Source of the DNA: a virus
Virus record (IMG/VR): IMGVR_UViG_3300038303_000284
Coordinates: 1-23,313 of that record
DNA length: 23,313 nucleotides
Reading direction: 5' to 3' (one strand)
The position numbers were made by a program, and so were the translations under genes. Shown here in pieces: positions 9,325-17,670 of this stretch (the first letter of the stretch is position 1; each line of letters begins with the position of its first letter). The notes beneath the pieces are model-generated. The model saw only the letters and a program-made list of their open reading frames with translations. It did not search any database and had not been told where the DNA came from.

Positions 9325-11277
9325 ATGGTCAAGTTCTCTAATGAGGCAGCAGAGTTTGTTTACACACGTACGTACTCGAGGTGGATAGAAAAAGAAAACA
9401 GAAGAGAACACTGGGATGAAACAGTAAAACGATATACAACATTCTTGCATAAACACATGCAGGACAAAGTTCCTGCAAAGACATACAAGAAGATATACGA
9501 CTCAATACTTTCCTTCGACGTAATGCCCTCCATGCGGTCCCTCTGGGCTGCAGGCCCCGCGGCGGAACAAGACAACATATGCATGTACAATTGTTCATTC
9601 CAGGTAATAGACAATCCAATAGTCTTCTCAGAAGCACTATATATACTAATGTGTGGTACAGGCTATGGGTTTTCAGTAGAAGAACAGCATGTATCTAACC
9701 TCCCAGAGGTCGCTCAGTTCTGCGATGAGCGTTATACAAAGAAGTATACCATTGAGGACTCTAAGCGCGGGTGGGCTAATTCCGTTAGGCTTCTAATCGA
9801 CTCACTTTATGAGGGCCATGATGTCGAAATGGACTATTCAGAAATAAGACCTAAAGGCTCTCTCCTCCATACAATGGGCGGAAGGTCCTCTGGACCCGAA
9901 CCCTTGGTTCAGCTCCATGCATTTATGCGTGAGATATTTCAACATGCACAGGGCAGAAAACTCACCTCACTTGAGTGTCATGATATTATGAATCAAATTG
10001 CGGAGATAGTTGTTGTCGGTGGCGTACGCAGGTCTTCGCAGATATCATTATCTGATTTATCAGATACCGAAATGGCCGAAGCCAAGATATGGCCGTTTCC
10101 TCTCCGTAGAGCCATGGCGAACAACAGTGCTGTATATAACGCTAAGCCTACTGCCACAGACTTTCTCGGGGAGTGGAGCACGATTGCTGCCTCAGGAACC
10201 GGAGAAAGAGGAATGTTCAATCTAGAGAATGCTCAAAAACGCGCACCGCGGCGCCGAGATGGTACTTTAATCGCCGGAACGAATCCCTGTGCAGAAATAA
10301 GTCTCAGAAATCAAGAGTTCTGTAATTTGTCGGAAGTTGTGGTACGAGCAGGTGATGATTTAGATAATCTGTTTAAAAAGATAGAAACAGCTGTATGGAT
10401 AGGGGCTATACAGTCCTGTTTTACGCATTTTCCGTATTTGAACGAAAGCTGGAAAACAAACTGTGATGAAGAACGTCTCCTAGGTGTATCGTTTACTGGA
10501 ATTATGGATAACCATTCGCTTTTGTCCGATGATGCGTTAAGGGCTATGAAGCGTAAAGCTATTAAGGTAGCTAAGCATGCTGCCGAAAAACTTAACATTA
10601 ATACTCCAGCAGCTATTACTTGTGTAAAACCCTCCGGCACTGTATCTCAGCTTGTTAACTCTGCCTCCGGAATACATACTAGATTTGCAAAATACTATAG
10701 AAGGAGATATAGGATATCTAGTACAGATCCTTTATTCAGAATGCTGTGGGACCAAGGACTTAAAATGTCCCCCGAAAATGGACAAAGAGAGTCTGACTGG
10801 GAAAAGGCTGCAGGAGGAGATCCTGCTGCCTGCAGCATATACGAAGAAAATATGAGCTGGAGTAATGACAAAGTAATGACCTGGGTGGCTACGTTCCCTA
10901 TCGAGTCACCCAAAGATTCTATAATGCGGTCTGACATGACTGCCGTCGATCAGCTAGAACAGTACAAGAGGCTACAAAGAAACTGGTGTGAGCATAACGC
11001 TAGTTGTACTATTTATGTTCAAGACAATGAATGGTTTGAAGTAGGCAATTGGGTGTATGGTAATTGGGATCTAATCAATGGAGTATCCTTTCTTCCATAC
11101 GACGGAGGTAGATATGAGCAGGCCCCTTACGAGGAATGCACAGAAAAAGAATATAAAGAACTACTTGCAAACTTGCCAAGAATAAATTATGGTAAACTTA
11201 GCATGTATGAAAAAGAAGATGGCACCGAAGGTGCCAAAACTTGGGCATGCAGCGGAGATAAATGCGAGTTAATTTAG
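9325..11277 (+). CDS. nrdJ: Class II (adenosylcobalamin-dependent) ribonucleoside-triphosphate reductase, monomeric type
   Basis: 650 residues. It reduces ribonucleoside triphosphates to deoxynucleotides using a radical generated from coenzyme B12, supplying DNA precursors without oxygen. The key residues match the Lactobacillus leichmannii enzyme in pattern and spacing. N320-P-C322-A-E324 is the NxCxE active-site triad with thiyl Cys322. Redox partner Cys333 lies exactly 11 residues on, Cys90 is the probable other partner, and C642/C647 (ACSGDKCEL) are the C-terminal shuttle pair. VVVGGVRRSSQIS (229-241) and KPSGTVSQLVNSASGIH (435-451) are further family landmarks. It is shorter than the 739-residue reference. 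Start ATG 9325 follows GGAAGG. A single-gene unit closed by a terminator. Confidence 0.95.
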   Translation: MVKFSNEAAEFVYTRTYSRWIEKENRREHWDETVKRYTTFLHKHMQDKVPAKTYKKIYDSILSFDVMPSMRSLWAAGPAAEQDNICMYNCSFQVIDNPIVFSEALYILMCGTGYGFSVEEQHVSNLPEVAQFCDERYTKKYTIEDSKRGWANSVRLLIDSLYEGHDVEMDYSEIRPKGSLLHTMGGRSSGPEPLVQLHAFMREIFQHAQGRKLTSLECHDIMNQIAEIVVVGGVRRSSQISLSDLSDTEMAEAKIWPFPLRRAMANNSAVYNAKPTATDFLGEWSTIAASGTGERGMFNLENAQKRAPRRRDGTLIAGTNPCAEISLRNQEFCNLSEVVVRAGDDLDNLFKKIETAVWIGAIQSCFTHFPYLNESWKTNCDEERLLGVSFTGIMDNHSLLSDDALRAMKRKAIKVAKHAAEKLNINTPAAITCVKPSGTVSQLVNSASGIHTRFAKYYRRRYRISSTDPLFRMLWDQGLKMSPENGQRESDWEKAAGGDPAACSIYEENMSWSNDKVMTWVATFPIESPKDSIMRSDMTAVDQLEQYKRLQRNWCEHNASCTIYVQDNEWFEVGNWVYGNWDLINGVSFLPYDGGRYEQAPYEECTEKEYKELLANLPRINYGKLSMYEKEDGTEGAKTWACSGDKCELI

Positions 11278-11302
11278 GCTTCACCGTTCTCCTTCTTCCT
11301 AG

Positions 11303-11335
11303 GGCCCCGCTAGTCCCCACTGGCGGGGCCTTTTT
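11303..11335 (+). terminator. Rho-independent terminator after the reductase
   Basis: A perfect 8-bp GGCCCCGC / GCGGGGCC stem with a 12-nt loop and five T. The T run sits only four bases before AGGAGA, the ribosome site of the next gene, so the hairpin also forms the immediate 5' leader of the virion operon. Confidence 0.9.
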
Positions 11336-11349
11336 ATAGGAGAAGATAA

Positions 11350-11595
11350 ATGAGTCGTAGTGTAAAATATATGTCTAACGCATTTGCGAAACTTATACAT
11401 AATGAGGATGCCGCCGTTAAATACATGTATAAGAACCAGCAATCACTTATGAATCACTATTTTGCTCTAGTGGCGCAAAGGGGTCGGGGGTGTCCAAATG
11501 CTAGGATTTGCTTAAGGCTGGCATTTGCGAATGAGATGAAAGAGAATAAAGATGTCTTCGATAAATCACTTCGGTCCTGGGGTTACTGTTCCTGA
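11350..11595 (+). CDS. Small protein of unknown function at the head of the virion operon
   Basis: 81 residues, ATG 11350 five bases past AGGAGA. Mixed polar and hydrophobic, helix-like, with basic stretches (QRGRGCPNARICLRL) and three Cys (C49, C54 and C80). No family recognised. It overlaps the following gene by 44 nt in another frame, a larger overlap than the other junctions. Because its ribosome site is the strong one here, it may serve partly to couple translation into the next gene. Confidence 0.65.
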   Translation: MSRSVKYMSNAFAKLIHNEDAAVKYMYKNQQSLMNHYFALVAQRGRGCPNARICLRLAFANEMKENKDVFDKSLRSWGYCS

Positions 11596-12313
11596 TGAGC
11601 CTAACAATCTTCCTGCGCCCCTTCCTGAACCCAACAGCATAGCTATCTCAGGCAACAAAGCATTAACCGAAGTACAAAAAAACAATATAGCTAAATACGA
11701 AGAATCAGTTAAATATGGTTTTACTCCTATGGCTGGACCTATGGTGTGTAGGGATGATAAATGCCCATACTTCGACAAATGCCCATTAGTGAGGAATAGT
11801 ATAGATAGACCTATGGGCGAGGACTGCCCCGTAGAGGCTTTTCAAATAAAACAATGGACTGAACAATTTAGTGCGGCTGCGGCCATAGATCCAGATGATC
11901 CATCTTCCGCATATGACAGAATGTTAGTGGATCAAATAGTATTCCAAATGACGCTTGAGGCAAGAGCTGCTATGCAGCTTGCTCTTGACCCAAGAATAGA
12001 AAGAAAAGCAGTTAGTGGATATAGTCCTACTGGCCAGCCTTTTTACGCTACAGAAAATTCAAAGGCTGCAGAATTTTATGAAAAATTAGTTAAAACAAAA
12101 CTTAGGATTATGCGCGAGCTACTAACTACAAGAAAATCTAAAGCGGATGCAGCTTCCAAGGGATATGCCGATCCCTCAAAAGTCGCTGCGCACCTTATGG
12201 AGAAGGCAAAGAAAATACGTCTTGCTTCGCAACATTCTGATGGCAGCGTCAGCGCGACAGAAATAGAAATGCATGAGTCTAGTCCCAAAGCCCCCGAAGT
12301 ATTTGGTGAATAA
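11552..12313 (+). CDS. Four-cysteine helical protein, possibly packaging-related
   Basis: 253 residues. A Pro-rich N-terminal tail (NNLPAPLPEPNS) leads to a cysteine cluster, C66-x4-C71-x5-C77-x14-C92, reading roughly CRDDKCPYFDKCP then GEDCPVE. This looks like a zinc or iron-sulfur site. The rest is Ala/Lys/Glu-rich and helical. It lies two to six genes ahead of the large terminase and shares a Cys cluster at its N-terminus with it, so a small-terminase or packaging-adaptor role is a reasonable guess but unproven. Its start has only a weak ribosome site (AAAGAGAATAAAG), consistent with coupling to the overlapping upstream gene. Its TAA overlaps the next ATG (TAATG). Confidence 0.72.
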   Translation: MSSINHFGPGVTVPDEPNNLPAPLPEPNSIAISGNKALTEVQKNNIAKYEESVKYGFTPMAGPMVCRDDKCPYFDKCPLVRNSIDRPMGEDCPVEAFQIKQWTEQFSAAAAIDPDDPSSAYDRMLVDQIVFQMTLEARAAMQLALDPRIERKAVSGYSPTGQPFYATENSKAAEFYEKLVKTKLRIMRELLTTRKSKADAASKGYADPSKVAAHLMEKAKKIRLASQHSDGSVSATEIEMHESSPKAPEVFGE

Positions 12314-15312
12314 TGGATGATTTAAAGTATACCTTTCTAGATTTCGATTTTGAAACTGTAGGTTTTGAAAAAGGAGAAGTCCTAGATATTTGGATGGGCT
12401 CTCGTCGGCTTACCCGCAACAAAGGGGCGTCGCTCACGAGACCAAATACTCCAAATATTATAGAGATATTTGGGCAAACAGAAGAAGATTCTATTCATAT
12501 AAAAACACCGTTTTATGACGGTAACGAGCAAGCAAAAAAATTAGCAGAAGAGATCAGATACGAGTTTCAATATAAAGATACTACTGCCGACCTGGAATCC
12601 GGCGAAGTTAAATGGAAAACTTTAAGCCATGAACAAATTAAAAAACATATTTCGGGAGAAGAAGTTCATCCTCAATTGGCTAGCAGGGAAGGAAGATTCC
12701 AAACTAGCGACACGGCTAAAACCAGGGATGCCTTGCATGGATTGTGGTCTTTTGGTCCTTCTGAGCCAAACCGGGCACAGTGGGATACCGGGATAACCAT
12801 TAGGGGTAGTACGCTAAATAGAAATCTAGCCGAAAATCTATTTGATATAGAATCACAATCTGAGGCGATAGGAAAAGGACCAGATAGGGCGGCAGCGCTA
12901 CATAGTTTTGTTGATTATATATCGGGGGCCAAAGAGAAAGCCGCGAGCGAAGGTAAGACGCTGGCTATGCGGGCATGGAATGCGCCATTCGATATGCGTG
13001 TTTTTGCACAAACCATAGATGAAACGGGAGATGAGGACTTACTCCGAAAATTTACGAGATTATTTGATGAGTCTGGATCGATTAGATTGGTTGAAGCTTC
13101 AGATAAATTTAGAGATATTATGTTTGAGCTGACTAAAAGAAGTGACAAAAACCATTTTATGAATTTGGACCACGGAGCGATTCAGAGAAGTTTAGGCAAT
13201 AGTACTGAGTTAAGAGAAATCGCCGACCGGGTATACGGCACTCTAAGTGGGCAAGTCACTGACGGTTTACCTTCGCAATATATTAAGGAGAGTACGCTCC
13301 TTGGCAACTTAGCCGAGAGAGTCAAAGAGGGTGAGGGACGTTCTAGTCAAACAGTCGCAGATATAAAAGCTGAAGTTATAGGCAGGATAACTGGACAAAA
13401 TCAAGAACAGGGCTTTAGAGATTTCGGCGGACATCTTGGCAATGTCCAGAGCAACGAAGGAAAAATAGTTGATGCTGTTGCTGAGTTATTACATAATTTA
13501 ATTAATCCATTAGAGGAACTTGGTCCCACAGAAACTCTCAGAAGAAGTATGCTTGAGATACGTGCTCTTGATCAAGCAGACCTGGCAAATGAAATTATGC
13601 AAAGAGCCGTAATGCCATCCAGCCCAGGCAGGATAGTTCCCGGCCTTCTATTAGACTTTGGCTCTCCTCCCCCTGCCCCCGAAGGCACCGCACTACATCT
13701 TGTTCACAAGCATCTAGGGAATGCGTTGGGCGGAACTTTACCCGACTTCATGGGCGGAGCTACCTTAAGCTCGGGGAATACTGGTCTTCTCGGAAGTATA
13801 ATGACCGCCAAGGACAACTATCTCGAGACTATAAATGCTGGTAGGCCAAGTGAACATTTGCAAGAGATATTTGGTTTGATCGATGACAATCTAGCAGTTC
13901 AATTAAATACGTTAGAAACAACAGGAGGACACTCAGCAAGTATTGATGTTGACAATATGGCTAGAATATTAAGAAATGTGTTAGATCAGGGATATAAAAA
14001 TATAGCGGATCCTGATGTTCAATCCTTTATGAGCGATGTATTTCATGAAAATGTAATTAAAAGCAGCGAGGATCGCCTTGCTCAGAAATATGGAACATGG
14101 GGTGAGCTCGATCCAATAGTTCAGGGAAAACTAGCATCTCTCGTTGGAAGAACACCAGAAGAAGTCATGGATCCTTCGGCAAAGAATCACTCTGGAAAAT
14201 CAGGCATAGTGGGGAGCGTGGATCCGGGATTTCGAGGTAAAGCAAGTATTTTTGCAAAGTCTGCATTTGTTCTTTCGGGGATCGTTTTAATAGCAAACAG
14301 GACTGGAGATATAAAGGACCAGGGGTCGAAGTACAATACGTTGGAGGGCATGTCTCCTTCTGGAGATCCGCTCTTGCACTCTTTTGGTTCAGGAAATAGC
14401 CATATGAATAACATGGCTATAAATAATTTGATATATAACTTCGATATAGGCTCAGATACGCTTAGGTCTTCCATGCTGGGATATAAGGGAGACCAATTAG
14501 CCAATCAGCTTATTGGTAGGGAATTATTTGATGATTATACAAATTCCTCAGAAAGAGGAAGTATAGTCCACGGTATTATTGAGCAAGAGTATCTGCAGAA
14601 AAAACTTGCACAAAATACTGAACACTATATCTATTCTTCTGAGTTAGATGTCGCAGGACACGTTGACATAATATTAAATTCCGGTGTTCCGCTAGAAATT
14701 AAGACTGTAGCCGACTTCGATGCGTTGAAGGAATTATCATACCCTAAAGACAAGCACGTATCTCAAGCGAACTTTTACGCGTATGCATTAAACCAACCAT
14801 ACGCACTGATAGGTTATGCTGCGAGAAATGATCCTAGCAAAATAAAATATTTTAAAATTGACGTTAATATCAAAAGACTTATGGACGAGGTGGCGATAGT
14901 TAGAAACGTCGCAACTAATCTTAAGACGCAGGGATATCAGATTAGCACATATCCTGTATATCAGCAGTCTCAAGATATGATTAGAAATATGACTCAGAAT
15001 AAGTATTCAAGAAATCCAGGTGTATATACTTCTATGCAAAATGGGCTAGTGCATTCAACTGAACGAGAGAATCAGTATTCTGCCATAAAGGGACTGGGCG
15101 ACTATAAGAAAAGAAATAAAAACACAAATGTATTTAGAGGCACTGACCCCAGGGTAGCTCAAAAGAAGTTCAGAAATCGTAGCTCTGAGGGCAGGGGGCC
15201 TTCGGGTAATAAAACAAATCATCTGTTTGCTGGTATAATAAGAAGTAGCCCCAGAGAAAGCGGATACCATCCAGGATCTAGGGCAGAACGTACAGCGACA
15301 GCTACCACGTAG
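12313..15312 (+). CDS. Large nuclease: DEDD exonuclease-like N-terminus and RecB/Cas4-like PD-(D/E)XK domain
   Basis: 999 residues. LDFDFETVG (residues 9-17) matches Exo I of DnaQ/DEDD 3'-5' exonucleases (D12, E14), and MRAWNAPFDMRVF (219-231) matches Exo II (N223, D227). A clear Exo III is not seen. Near the C-terminus, H753 (RGSIVHGIIE), D785 (AGHVDIIL), E795-x-K797 (PLEIKTV) and Q818-x3-Y822 (QANFY) form the full set of a RecB-family PD-(D/E)XK nuclease. The middle is long, helical and unassigned, with a hydrophobic patch at 645-661. The tail after 930 is basic and disordered. The gene is coupled by TAATG to its predecessor. It may process or degrade DNA during packaging, recombination or host takeover. 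The second domain is the surer call. Confidence 0.8.
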   Translation: MDDLKYTFLDFDFETVGFEKGEVLDIWMGSRRLTRNKGASLTRPNTPNIIEIFGQTEEDSIHIKTPFYDGNEQAKKLAEEIRYEFQYKDTTADLESGEVKWKTLSHEQIKKHISGEEVHPQLASREGRFQTSDTAKTRDALHGLWSFGPSEPNRAQWDTGITIRGSTLNRNLAENLFDIESQSEAIGKGPDRAAALHSFVDYISGAKEKAASEGKTLAMRAWNAPFDMRVFAQTIDETGDEDLLRKFTRLFDESGSIRLVEASDKFRDIMFELTKRSDKNHFMNLDHGAIQRSLGNSTELREIADRVYGTLSGQVTDGLPSQYIKESTLLGNLAERVKEGEGRSSQTVADIKAEVIGRITGQNQEQGFRDFGGHLGNVQSNEGKIVDAVAELLHNLINPLEELGPTETLRRSMLEIRALDQADLANEIMQRAVMPSSPGRIVPGLLLDFGSPPPAPEGTALHLVHKHLGNALGGTLPDFMGGATLSSGNTGLLGSIMTAKDNYLETINAGRPSEHLQEIFGLIDDNLAVQLNTLETTGGHSASIDVDNMARILRNVLDQGYKNIADPDVQSFMSDVFHENVIKSSEDRLAQKYGTWGELDPIVQGKLASLVGRTPEEVMDPSAKNHSGKSGIVGSVDPGFRGKASIFAKSAFVLSGIVLIANRTGDIKDQGSKYNTLEGMSPSGDPLLHSFGSGNSHMNNMAINNLIYNFDIGSDTLRSSMLGYKGDQLANQLIGRELFDDYTNSSERGSIVHGIIEQEYLQKKLAQNTEHYIYSSELDVAGHVDIILNSGVPLEIKTVADFDALKELSYPKDKHVSQANFYAYALNQPYALIGYAARNDPSKIKYFKIDVNIKRLMDEVAIVRNVATNLKTQGYQISTYPVYQQSQDMIRNMTQNKYSRNPGVYTSMQNGLVHSTERENQYSAIKGLGDYKKRNKNTNVFRGTDPRVAQKKFRNRSSEGRGPSGNKTNHLFAGIIRSSPRESGYHPGSRAERTATATT

Positions 15313-15320
15313 GAGATAAG

Positions 15321-15848
15321 ATGGCCAGACATACCATAATACAGGACTACATGGGTAAGAAGATGGGTGACTTTTTATCCGGCGTGATAGGAGATTTAAA
15401 TCCCATATCGGTAGCTAGGGGACAACAAGCATCAAAGAATAGTATTACTGGAAATGTGAAAGCTATCAAAGACCTGATGCTAACCAAGAAGGGGAAGGGC
15501 ATGTCGCTATCTGATTTTTTTTCCGGTAAAAGGATACACACAGACATGCAGTCCGGCAATAAAGCTAGATTCGGCCGAATAATAAGCGATGGAAGCGATG
15601 ATGCTAGAGCATCCGTAAGGGCGGTGGCCGCGGGTACGATAGCTGCTTACGGAGCTGCCCCGGTACTACTCGGCGAGGATAATATAGTAAGTAGGACAAT
15701 AGAAGGTGGAGCAGCTATTGGTATGCACGCAGGAATAATTGCGGCTTCAATAAGATCTGGTGGATCTGGACCAATGTTCGGTGTTGGCTATGCGGGGTTT
15801 GCAGCAGTTAACGCTATACGTCAGGGTAATAATTTTGGACCATTCTAA
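15321..15848 (+). CDS. Gly/Ala-rich putative virion or membrane-associated protein A
   Basis: 175 residues, ATG 15321 behind AGGAGA, starting 9 nt after the nuclease stop. The first 90 residues are polar and basic. The second half has three hydrophobic Ala/Gly-rich stretches (AVAAGTIAAYGAAPVLL, GAAIGMHAGIIAAS, MFGVGYAGFAAVNAI), which could be membrane helices or tightly packed structural helices. No family recognised. Position in the packaging operon and resemblance in composition to the next two genes suggest a shared structure, perhaps an internal or genome-delivery virion component. Confidence 0.7.
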   Translation: MARHTIIQDYMGKKMGDFLSGVIGDLNPISVARGQQASKNSITGNVKAIKDLMLTKKGKGMSLSDFFSGKRIHTDMQSGNKARFGRIISDGSDDARASVRAVAAGTIAAYGAAPVLLGEDNIVSRTIEGGAAIGMHAGIIAASIRSGGSGPMFGVGYAGFAAVNAIRQGNNFGPF

Positions 15849-15860
15849 GGAGTAATAAAC

Positions 15861-16886
15861 ATGGGTAGAGTCGCAACAATAAAAGCCCTCCTCAAAAATA
15901 CCATAGGTGTTGCTAATAGGGGAGCAGAGGCCGCTAAAAGAGTATCGAAGTCGCTAGACAGTTACAAGGCTTCACCCGGGAAATATACGGGCTATTCTGC
16001 TAGAAACTTCGATTCCGGTATTGGGATGCTAGGCTTTGGCGCCGGAGCACATGTCGCCGGCACATCTTTTCAAGATGCATTCGGTGATCAACTCTCACCT
16101 ATGCAGAACTTTCTGGTGGGTGGAGCGACAAAGGCCTTAACCACTGCGGCTGCAATGAGGGGTTTTACTCATTTTGGCAGAGCCGGTATGGCAAAATTCG
16201 GAGGTGGGAATGAATTAAGGACGCTAAAGAAAGATCTACCCGGTAGAAAGAAACTGGACAAAGCTAAGCGAAGGGCCCAAAAGGCCGCAAGGATACAAGA
16301 CGACTTAGATCAAGACTTCCACGCAACTGGGGAAGCCCTGAGAATCGGCCTTAGACCAACCGAGCGTGTAGTCGCATGGCAACATGGTGGCGCCTACGGG
16401 ACTACTCTTACAAGACATAGGGGCATGCCAAGGGCTACACGTAAGACTGTCGATAGGCTCAATCGTACCCAAAAGGGCGGAACACTATTACGTGAAAAAC
16501 CCGTCAAAGTCGATGGCGTAAAGCAAAAAAGTAATATGGAAAAGGTGAAAAATGTACTTGCTGTAGAGCGGGCCCAAAAATTTAGCTCTCTGGGTATTCT
16601 GGCGAAAGGCTTCGCACTTCCCGGAATGTTACTAGGTCCCATGCTAGGTAAAGGTACATTGGGTAAGGTGAAAGACCCGGTAATGAGCTTCATTGGAAAA
16701 TCCATGCCATTATCAATATATGGAGGAGCTCTTGCCGGCATCGGTGGAGGTATCTGGAGTCGCAACCGTGGAAACGGTTTGGGCCCCGTCGCTGGACCCA
16801 GGAGTAGACAGAGTAGAAGTTTTTCAAACATAAATCATAACGCAACCCTTAGTGCACATGGAATGAATTCAAATGTCTTACGATAG
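15861..16886 (+). CDS. Gly/Ala-rich putative virion or membrane-associated protein B
   Basis: 341 residues, ATG 15861 behind AAGGAG. Gly-rich hydrophobic stretches near the start (GIGMLGFGAGAHVAG) and end (ILAKGFALPGMLLGPMLGKG; SIYGGALAGIGGGIW) flank a very basic middle (KKLDKAKRRAQKAARIQ). The C-terminus is Asn/Ser/His-rich (NINHNATLSAHGMNSN). Basic character plus membrane-like segments would suit a protein touching DNA and membrane during ejection, but no family is recognised. It overlaps the next gene by 14 nt. Confidence 0.7.
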   Translation: MGRVATIKALLKNTIGVANRGAEAAKRVSKSLDSYKASPGKYTGYSARNFDSGIGMLGFGAGAHVAGTSFQDAFGDQLSPMQNFLVGGATKALTTAAAMRGFTHFGRAGMAKFGGGNELRTLKKDLPGRKKLDKAKRRAQKAARIQDDLDQDFHATGEALRIGLRPTERVVAWQHGGAYGTTLTRHRGMPRATRKTVDRLNRTQKGGTLLREKPVKVDGVKQKSNMEKVKNVLAVERAQKFSSLGILAKGFALPGMLLGPMLGKGTLGKVKDPVMSFIGKSMPLSIYGGALAGIGGGIWSRNRGNGLGPVAGPRSRQSRSFSNINHNATLSAHGMNSNVLR

Positions 16887-17670
16887 AATAATTTCGACTG
16901 CTGGCTTCCAGCCCTTAACTTCGGCGTCAAGTACTGAGAATATGGGCTTCGGCCATATGGCTGCCGACATAGGGATAGCTATTGGCCTAGAAAGTCTTGG
17001 TGCAGGACTAGCTGGGTATCAAGGCGGATTTGGTGGTGGTAAACCTTTAATGGGGATGATAAAACCATTTTGGACAGGTAGATTCACATCAGATGGTGTC
17101 CATCGATCCGGCATCGAAGTACTAAGAAGACAAGCGGCTTCAGTGGATGCAATCCTCCAAGGCAATGCGCCACCACGCAGAGGCAATTGGGACGCTTTTG
17201 ATGATTTACATGATAATACCTATAAGACTATGGACCGGAAGCAGATGTTTGAACGAATCCAGCGTCTTCGGGAGCAAGCAAGCGAGAAATATGAGCCGGG
17301 GCATGCAAAAGCCGGAAAATATAAACATGGCGGTAAACTCCATGGAAGAGCAAAAGCTCTAGGTACTACACTTGGTAAAATAAGCATAGGGGTAGCTTTA
17401 AGGACACTTAGTCGCGCTTGGGTAGCTAACGACTTATTTTCTATGGCGCTTGGAGGCGCAATGGCGGTAACCCAGGGGTTGGAGACGTTTCAATATAATA
17501 GAGCTGCCGAAGAGCCTTCAGCCTGGGGAACAGACATAGATCTAGGAGCTGGCTTCGCAGAGACAAAAAGTAGTTTTACTCAAAGGCAGCGAGCCATGCA
17601 AGCCATACATAACTCGCAAATGAATACAAGGGCCGCAATGGGCAACGAAGCGACATTCATGCATGTCTAA
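16873..17670 (+). CDS. Gly/Ala-rich putative virion protein C
   Basis: 265 residues. The N-terminal third is Gly-rich and hydrophobic (GLESLGAGLAGYQGGFGGG), the middle is polar (a DDLHDNTYKTMDRKQMFERI helix), and a second hydrophobic patch (LFSMALGGAMAVTQGLE) precedes a helical C-terminus with RQRAMQAIHNSQMNTRA and ending in GNEATFMHV. The alternating make-up resembles proteins A and B, so the three may be related or act together. No family recognised. It starts inside the end of the previous gene and its stop overlaps the terminase start by 8 nt, so translation is probably coupled. Confidence 0.7.
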   Translation: MSYDRIISTAGFQPLTSASSTENMGFGHMAADIGIAIGLESLGAGLAGYQGGFGGGKPLMGMIKPFWTGRFTSDGVHRSGIEVLRRQAASVDAILQGNAPPRRGNWDAFDDLHDNTYKTMDRKQMFERIQRLREQASEKYEPGHAKAGKYKHGGKLHGRAKALGTTLGKISIGVALRTLSRAWVANDLFSMALGGAMAVTQGLETFQYNRAAEEPSAWGTDIDLGAGFAETKSSFTQRQRAMQAIHNSQMNTRAAMGNEATFMHV

